This document shows, piece after piece, positions 59,266 through 64,000 of a DNA stretch of 64,000 nucleotides. The stretch lies in assembly GCA_018780645.1 (NCBI GenBank), contig JADMJJ010000003.1, positions 59,977 through 123,976 on the forward strand, written 5' to 3'. The position numbers and the translations under genes are program-made. Below the pieces are notes generated by a model, which was not told the DNA's origin, did not search any database, and saw nothing but the letters and a program-made list of their open reading frames with translations. Each line of letters opens with the position of its first letter. Position 1 is the stretch's first letter. This DNA is from Burkholderiaceae bacterium. GTDB taxonomy: Bacteria > Pseudomonadota > Gammaproteobacteria > Burkholderiales > Burkholderiaceae_C.

Positions 59266-61212
59266 TCAGCTCGGCCCGGACAGCAGCAACTGCACCGCCC
59301 GCAGCAACTCGGCCTTGGTGAAGGGCTTGTCGAGGCCGGCGCAGCGTGACTGGTCCAGAAACACCCGGGCGCTGGGCGACAGGGTGTCGCCGGTGACGAA
59401 CAGCATGCGCCTTGCCAGGGCCGGGTCGCGTTGACGCACCGTGCGCCACAGCGCCGCGCCATCAATGTCGGGCATGCGCAGATCGGACACGATGGCATCG
59501 AAGCCGCTCTCGGCCAGCATGGCCAGGGCCACCGAGCCCGATTCGGCCACCGCCACCTCGTAACCGGCACTGCACAGAAAGTCGCGCATCAGCTCGGCGA
59601 TCTGGCCCTCGTCATCGACCACCAGCAGGCGCGCCGCGGCCACGCTGTCCAGTGCGTCCAGCGGTGCCGCGGCCGAGGGCGGCCCGGCCTCGCCGCTGAG
59701 CGGCAGGCTAAGGCGGAATGAGGCGCCGCCCGGCCCGTCCTCGAGCAGCAGGCTGCCGCCGTGGCTCTGGGCGATCGAGCGCGACACCGCCAGGCCCATG
59801 CCGGTGCCCACCCCCTCGGCCTTGGTGGTGAAGAAGGGGGCGAAAACCTGCTCCCGCAATTCGGGCGGCACGCCTGCGCCGTTGTCACTGACACGCAGCC
59901 ACAGGCGGGGTTCGCGGTCGGTACGGCGCTGCTCCAGGCCGGTGCTGACGCTGAGGCGCCGCAGGCCCTCCACCGCCATCAGTGCCTGCTGGGCATTGAC
60001 CAGCAGATTGAGCACGATCTGGCCGATCTGGTCAGGGTCGGCATGAATCTCGGGCAGGCCCGGGGTCAGCTCCAGCCGCAACGCGATGTCGTGGCTGCGC
60101 AGCGCGTACTGCAGCATGTCGGTGGCGGCCTGCACCAGGTCGTTGAGCAGCACCGGGCTGCGCACGCTGGGGCGCTGACGGGCCATGTTCAGGAAGGCGC
60201 GGACGATGCGGCCGCAGCGCTCGGCGGCCTCGCGGATGCGCAGCGCGTCGGCGGCATGGGCGGTATTCGCGAGCTTTTCTTCCAGCAGGCTGGCGCGGCC
60301 CATGACGATGGCCAGCGGATTGTTCAGCTCATGGGCCACGCCGGCCAGCAGGCTGCCCATGGCCGTCAGCTTCTCGCTCTGGCGCAGGGCGTCGCGCTGG
60401 CGTTCGATCTCGGCCTGGGCGTCGCGCCGCTCGGTCAGATCGGACATCGACGCGGTGTAGAAGGTCTGGCCGCCGACCATGGTGCGCCACAGCACCATCT
60501 CGACCGGGAACTCGCCTCCATCGGCACGCAGCGCTGTCATTTCGACCCGCCGCCCGAGCAGCCGCGGCGCCCCGCCCTCGGTCACCCGGCGCATGCCGGC
60601 CTCATGGGCCTGGCGATGTTGCCTTGGGATGATCACTTCGGCGACAGGCCGGCCCAGCGCCTGTTCGCGCGAGACGCCGAACATCGCCTCGGCCGCCGGA
60701 TTGAACTCGACGACCCGGCCCTGGGCGTCGGCGGAGACGATGGCCGCCAAGGCGTGGTCCACGATCGACGACTTCAGCGCCTCGGTCGTCTCCAGCTCCT
60801 GCACCTTGGCCGACAACTCGGCCTCGCGCTGCTTCAGCGCCGTCCAGTCCAGGCTGATGACGATGACGGCGTCCAGCGGCGCATGGGCCGGCCCGCAGGG
60901 GATCAGCTGCTCGCGCATATAGCGCCGGCCACGCCCGGCCAGGGTCACCCAGCCCTCCCAGCTCACCGGCACGCCCAGCTTCAGCTTCTCGCGCAGCGGC
61001 CCATAGCCGGCATAGGCCTCGGGTCCGATTACCCGGCCTATGGCCTGGCCCAGCACCTGCTTGGGGTGCAGGCCGGTAAAGGCAAAGAACTCATCATTCG
61101 CATAGACCAGGCATTCGCTGGCGTCCAGCACCACCACCCGGGCGGGAATGGCGTCAAGCAGGGCTCGCAGCAGCGGCAGGCCACCACCGCCCAGCAGCCC
61201 CAGCTCACCCAC
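59266..61212 (-). CDS. PAS-PAS hybrid sensor histidine kinase
   Basis: A 648-residue kinase without membrane segments, so probably cytoplasmic. It has two PAS domains (about 15-125 and 145-265), a dimerisation domain with the phospho-accepting His294 (GVAHELNNP), an ATP-binding domain (LVNAQQAL N-box; DNGAGVP; GVGTGMGLAVSRSI) and a C-terminal receiver domain with Asp577 (IVSDLRMPDIDG) and DKPF near the end. The reading frame opens at a GTG (61210-61212) with no clear ribosome-binding site. An ATG at 61253 lies in a different frame, so the true start is uncertain. No partner regulator is adjacent; its signal is unknown. Confidence 0.92.
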   Translation of the reverse strand: MGELGLLGGGGLPLLRALLDAIPARVVVLDASECLVYANDEFFAFTGLHPKQVLGQAIGRVIGPEAYAGYGPLREKLKLGVPVSWEGWVTLAGRGRRYMREQLIPCGPAHAPLDAVIVISLDWTALKQREAELSAKVQELETTEALKSSIVDHALAAIVSADAQGRVVEFNPAAEAMFGVSREQALGRPVAEVIIPRQHRQAHEAGMRRVTEGGAPRLLGRRVEMTALRADGGEFPVEMVLWRTMVGGQTFYTASMSDLTERRDAQAEIERQRDALRQSEKLTAMGSLLAGVAHELNNPLAIVMGRASLLEEKLANTAHAADALRIREAAERCGRIVRAFLNMARQRPSVRSPVLLNDLVQAATDMLQYALRSHDIALRLELTPGLPEIHADPDQIGQIVLNLLVNAQQALMAVEGLRRLSVSTGLEQRRTDREPRLWLRVSDNGAGVPPELREQVFAPFFTTKAEGVGTGMGLAVSRSIAQSHGGSLLLEDGPGGASFRLSLPLSGEAGPPSAAAPLDALDSVAAARLLVVDDEGQIAELMRDFLCSAGYEVAVAESGSVALAMLAESGFDAIVSDLRMPDIDGAALWRTVRQRDPALARRMLFVTGDTLSPSARVFLDQSRCAGLDKPFTKAELLRAVQLLLSGPS

Positions 61213-61272
61213 GCCGGGATGGTCTCGGGTCTGAGATGCAGGGGCTCGGTCATTGATCAGGCTCCAGCAACG

Positions 61273-61307
61273 AAAAAGGCCCGTGACGGCGTGCCACGAG
61301 CCTTTTG
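61273..61307 (-). terminator. Intrinsic terminator of ssb
   Basis: On the minus strand a stem with arms around GGCTCGTG and CACGGGCC is followed by TTTTT, about 25 bases after the ssb stop. The plus strand also ends in TTTT, so it can work in both directions. It separates ssb from the sensor kinase gene. Confidence 0.85.
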
Positions 61308-61330
61308 CATGTCATGACGATGAAGTCAGA

Positions 61331-61864
61331 TCAAAAGGGAATGTCGTCATCCATATCGTCGAAGCCGGTGGACGACTTCGGTGCCGGACGCGGGGCCGGA
61401 GCCGGTGCGCGGGCTGCAGGCGCGGCGCGGCGGGCCGGGGCCTCGCCGTCGCCGGCATCGCCGCCGCGGTTGCCATAGCCACCACCGCCGCCGTAGCTGC
61501 TGCCGCCGCCTTCATCGCCGCCGGCGCCGTCGCGGCCGCCCAGCATCTGCATCTGTTCGGCGACGATCTCGGTGGTGTACTGGTCCTTGCCGTCCTTGTC
61601 CTGCCATTTGCGGGTCTTCAGGCGGCCTTCGATATAGACCGGGCGGCCCTTTTTCAGATACTCGCCGGCAATTTCGGCCAGGCGGTCGAACAGCGCCACG
61701 CGGTGCCATTCGGTTTCTTCCTGGCGCTCGCCGGACTCACGGTTCTTGCTGCCGCGCGAGGTGGCGATGGCCAGATTGCACACGGCCGAACCGCTGGGCA
61801 TGTAGCGAACTTCGGGGTCGCGCCCGAGGTTGCCGATGAGGATCACTTTGTTCACGGAAGCCAC
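61331..61864 (-). CDS. ssb: Single-stranded DNA-binding protein
   Basis: A 177-residue SSB. The GTG at 61862-61864 is chosen because GGAG lies nine bases upstream and the protein then begins [20 protein letters not shown], the conserved start; a GTG five codons earlier is less likely. An OB-fold covers about residues 1-110 ([40 protein letters not shown]). A Gly-rich then Pro/Ala-rich linker follows, and the acidic tip DDMDDDIPF binds replication partners. The gene is conserved; the lower-GC mobile element starts just upstream. Confidence 0.96.
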   Translation of the reverse strand: MASVNKVILIGNLGRDPEVRYMPSGSAVCNLAIATSRGSKNRESGERQEETEWHRVALFDRLAEIAGEYLKKGRPVYIEGRLKTRKWQDKDGKDQYTTEIVAEQMQMLGGRDGAGGDEGGGSSYGGGGGYGNRGGDAGDGEAPARRAAPAARAPAPAPRPAPKSSTGFDDMDDDIPF

Positions 61865-61959
61865 GGTGTCTATCTCCACTTTCTCTAGTGTTCATCGGGG
61901 GAAGAACGCCCGGCTACCCATCTAGACTGTCTATCACAAAAAGATCCGGCAATTATCGC

Positions 61960-62625
61960 CTACCTTTGCACCTTCGGATTGGCGTTGCGTAGCGATCGCG
62001 AAGGGCCGCCGTCGGAGCTCAGATGAATCACAAGCTCAGCCAGCAAGGCATCCGATGAGCAAGCCGCTTCGTCCACATCCGCAAGCTGCCGTCTTTCGAT
62101 CTCACCCATCACCGAACTGACGGCGCTGGGCAGGGCACCGGCAATGCACAAGCGACGAAGCGTACAGCCCAGTGCATAGGCTTCGGTCGCCCAACGACGC
62201 GCTTCACGCATGGCCACCTCGCGGAGTTGAGTCTCCGCGGACAACTGGGCATTCAGCACCAGCAGCTCGCCTGCGGCAACCTTGAGCTTCTTTAAGAGGT
62301 CGTTTCGCCTTGGTTCATCATCATCATTCCTTTTCACAGCACTACCAGTTTTAGATTTCGAGATCACGCGCATTTTAGATTTCTGGATCTCCTCAAGCAA
62401 ATCCTCATGAATTGCAGAACCATCGGCATTACTTTTTGTGTATAGCGTTGTTCGGTTGACGTCTGCCCTTTCCAACAACTTCGTTGTGGTGAATGGGAGA
62501 CCCTCGTTCTCAAGTTGAACCAGCGCCGCCTTCACCTTAGCCTCGAATTCGGCTCCCACCAGTTGAGAATGGGTAGGGGTCCTATTCGCGGCCTTCGCCT
62601 TAACACGATCAATTCGACGACTCAA
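61960..62625 (-). CDS. Mobile-element accessory protein (TnpC-like), unknown
   Basis: A 221-residue soluble protein. The N-terminal 80 residues look like a helix-turn-helix (FTTTKLLERADVNRTTLYTK), a basic linker follows (KSKTGSAVKR), then helical, partly coiled-coil sequence (ETQLREVAMREARRWATEAY). It lies 30 bases downstream of a tyrosine recombinase gene on the same strand and has the same lower GC. In Tn554-like elements a small DNA-binding protein, TnpC, takes this place after two recombinases. The assignment is by context and layout, not clear homology. Confidence 0.55.
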   Translation of the reverse strand: MSRRIDRVKAKAANRTPTHSQLVGAEFEAKVKAALVQLENEGLPFTTTKLLERADVNRTTLYTKSNADGSAIHEDLLEEIQKSKMRVISKSKTGSAVKRNDDDEPRRNDLLKKLKVAAGELLVLNAQLSAETQLREVAMREARRWATEAYALGCTLRRLCIAGALPSAVSSVMGEIERRQLADVDEAACSSDALLAELVIHLSSDGGPSRSLRNANPKVQR

Positions 62626-62655
62626 AGTAGCTCCACTGTTTCGTAGTTAGTGAGT

Positions 62656-64000
62656 TCAGGCCGCGATTCTTCCCAAGATGCGCTGGCATGCGGCGACTCC
62701 CTGACGAGCGGCCTCTGCCAATGGCGCAGGTACCCCGACATAGGCAAGTACACGTTGGTGTGTGGACAGTTGAGCCTCCCAATGCTCCTTGTGACCTTCA
62801 TGAGCTAGGAAGTTCGGACAGATGGCGCAGTGTGAATCTTTTCTATTGGCATAGTCGGGCCCTTCTCCGTTGACAGAGCATCGAGCCTGCGCATCGCGGA
62901 CTGGCGACCGAAAGCAGTAACCATGGGGCGAAGCCACGATAGTTATGCCTTGCCGAGATACAGACTCGCGCGCAAAAGTCGCCAGCGCTTCCACGGATAA
63001 AACTCTGAATTTCGCGGCCAACTTCGTTGTGAATCTCGAAATCCAGTCAGACATTCCGCCCGCCAAGCTTGATACACCCAAATAGCGGCGCTCGAAAAGT
63101 TCGGCGACGAGATCTTGCTCAGCCTCTGGTAGATACTCATCCACCTCCCACTCTTCGATATATGCTGCCGTCATATCTATGCTGTGGTGATACAGATATT
63201 CCTTCAGTGTAATGAGGTCACCTATTTCAAACCGCCAAGCGTATAGCAGGCAGAATGCACGCCTTAGCATATGAGGGCGCAGACGGCCGCCTAGCTCCAC
63301 ATTCGATCCGGCAATGAAACTATCCATTAGCCGATATAGATTTCTTGTCTCTACGGGGCGCGCCTTGCCCCTATCGGCCGCAATGCAGACGGGGTCCATC
63401 AGCAATAAATCTCGGAAACCGTCGGGCCTGATACCGCCAGACAGCGACAAAAGTGCTTCGACAACCTCTGCAACGACGGGATGGATTCGACGATCTGTTG
63501 TTGTCCCGGATGGGGTCGGAGAGGTTTTCCTTACGAGGCCGGTGAGCCTGGTTACGGTGGCTGTCATGTCGACACAGTCAACCTCCAGGTAAGCGAGCTC
63601 ATGCTTGCGAAACGCTACAAAACTGAAGAGCAGCACGATCATCGCGCCATATGCTTGCCGCAACACTGAAGCAAATTCTCGGCGAGGGTCAGAAGTGCCA
63701 GATAGACGAATCTCCTTCAACCATGGCCAACTGGTCATCTCGACTCTGATCACATCCATGATCAGCATGCTCTTATCTTTCGCGCTGAGCTCCCCGTCAG
63801 CGCGCCTCATATCAAGGATTTGATCTCGCAGGTCGCGTACGTCATCTATGCGACCAATCCACTGGAGCGCCGCGTTCATCAATTCAAATAGCGGACGCGG
63901 CTTAATAGAGGGCGTATGGCCATTTGCTCGCCCGAGCGAGCGGGCGTGACCTGCTCCCATCCAGCCGTACCAATCTAAACGAGCAGGAGTCCGCAATTCA
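62656..64000 (-). CDS. Tyrosine recombinase / integrase (cut by right edge)
   Basis: At least 447 residues of a tyrosine recombinase whose N-terminus lies beyond the window; the frame remains open at base 64000. Catalytic features are Arg in VAFRKHELAYLEVDCVDM, the HxxR-type RPHMLRRAFCLLYAW, a later His (YLYHHSIDMTAAYIE) and Tyr in the same segment as nucleophile. The C-terminal part has a cysteine/histidine-rich, zinc-finger-like patch (CAICPNFLAHEGH). GC is clearly lower than in the rest of the window. It is probably a Tn554 TnpB-like transposase or a genomic-island integrase. Confidence 0.82.
   Translation of the reverse strand, partial: ELRTPARLDWYGWMGAGHARSLGRANGHTPSIKPRPLFELMNAALQWIGRIDDVRDLRDQILDMRRADGELSAKDKSMLIMDVIRVEMTSWPWLKEIRLSGTSDPRREFASVLRQAYGAMIVLLFSFVAFRKHELAYLEVDCVDMTATVTRLTGLVRKTSPTPSGTTTDRRIHPVVAEVVEALLSLSGGIRPDGFRDLLLMDPVCIAADRGKARPVETRNLYRLMDSFIAGSNVELGGRLRPHMLRRAFCLLYAWRFEIGDLITLKEYLYHHSIDMTAAYIEEWEVDEYLPEAEQDLVAELFERRYLGVSSLAGGMSDWISRFTTKLAAKFRVLSVEALATFARESVSRQGITIVASPHGYCFRSPVRDAQARCSVNGEGPDYANRKDSHCAICPNFLAHEGHKEHWEAQLSTHQRVLAYVGVPAPLAEAARQGVAACQRILGRIAA

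Overview
The window looks like chromosome of a high-GC betaproteobacterium of the order Burkholderiales, most likely a Roseateles/Mitsuaria/Rubrivivax-type organism. This is an inference from several things seen together: GC is high throughout except the last 2 kb, there are interspersed Burkholderiales-type hairpin repeats, a Nudix gene and mnmA lie close together, and the region carries many secreted hydrolases, type II secretion (T2SS) genes and a PEP-CTERM protein. No rRNA, tRNA or CRISPR array was seen.

Layout. (1) 1-7.2 kb: a BMP-type nucleoside ABC transporter and the dihydropyrimidine dehydrogenase pair preT/preA, divergent from a RutR-like TetR regulator. A near-perfect RutR-type palindrome lies in the shared promoter. 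(2) 7.2-19.9 kb: a carbohydrate locus. A seven-gene minus-strand run (MalK-type ATPase, binding protein, two permeases, LamB-family porin, NagB-II-like deaminase, ROK kinase) is divergent from a ROK repressor, which is followed by a secreted GH8 glycosidase and a GH8 paralogue that has lost its catalytic residues. A deaminase without a deacetylase suggests glucosamine oligomers, that is chitosan, as the substrate. (3) 19.9-28.0 kb: a complete atypical T2SS operon (G-F-E-L-N-M-C-D plus three pseudopilins) that ends in a Nudix gene. (4) 29.2-33.2 kb: an aldolase/dehydrogenase fusion, MtnA and a purine nucleoside phosphorylase, which fits a DHAP shunt for 5'-deoxynucleoside salvage; then mnmA, an acyl-CoA ligase and a GNAT protein. 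(5) 37.9-42.6 kb: a MacA/DevB-type adaptor, an ABC ATPase and two FtsX-like permeases, interrupted by two large homologous hairpins. (6) 42.7-49.6 kb: a cyclic-di-GMP-I riboswitch ahead of a subtilase with an outer-membrane barrel, a second large subtilase and a PEP-CTERM protein. (7) 49.8-59.1 kb: a second T2SS operon on the minus strand, colinear with the first. (8) 59.3-61.9 kb: a hybrid sensor kinase and ssb. (9) 61.9-64.0 kb: the lower-GC end of a mobile element with a tyrosine recombinase and a small accessory gene.

How it fits together. The window is dominated by making, exporting and feeding on extracellular hydrolases. Two T2SS operons of the same gene order lie about 22 kb apart, each beside its own set of candidate exported enzymes (GH8 pair; subtilases and PEP-CTERM protein). 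One protease is placed under cyclic-di-GMP control, which ties it to lifestyle switching. Uptake and catabolism of the released sugar is encoded beside the GH8 genes under a local ROK repressor.
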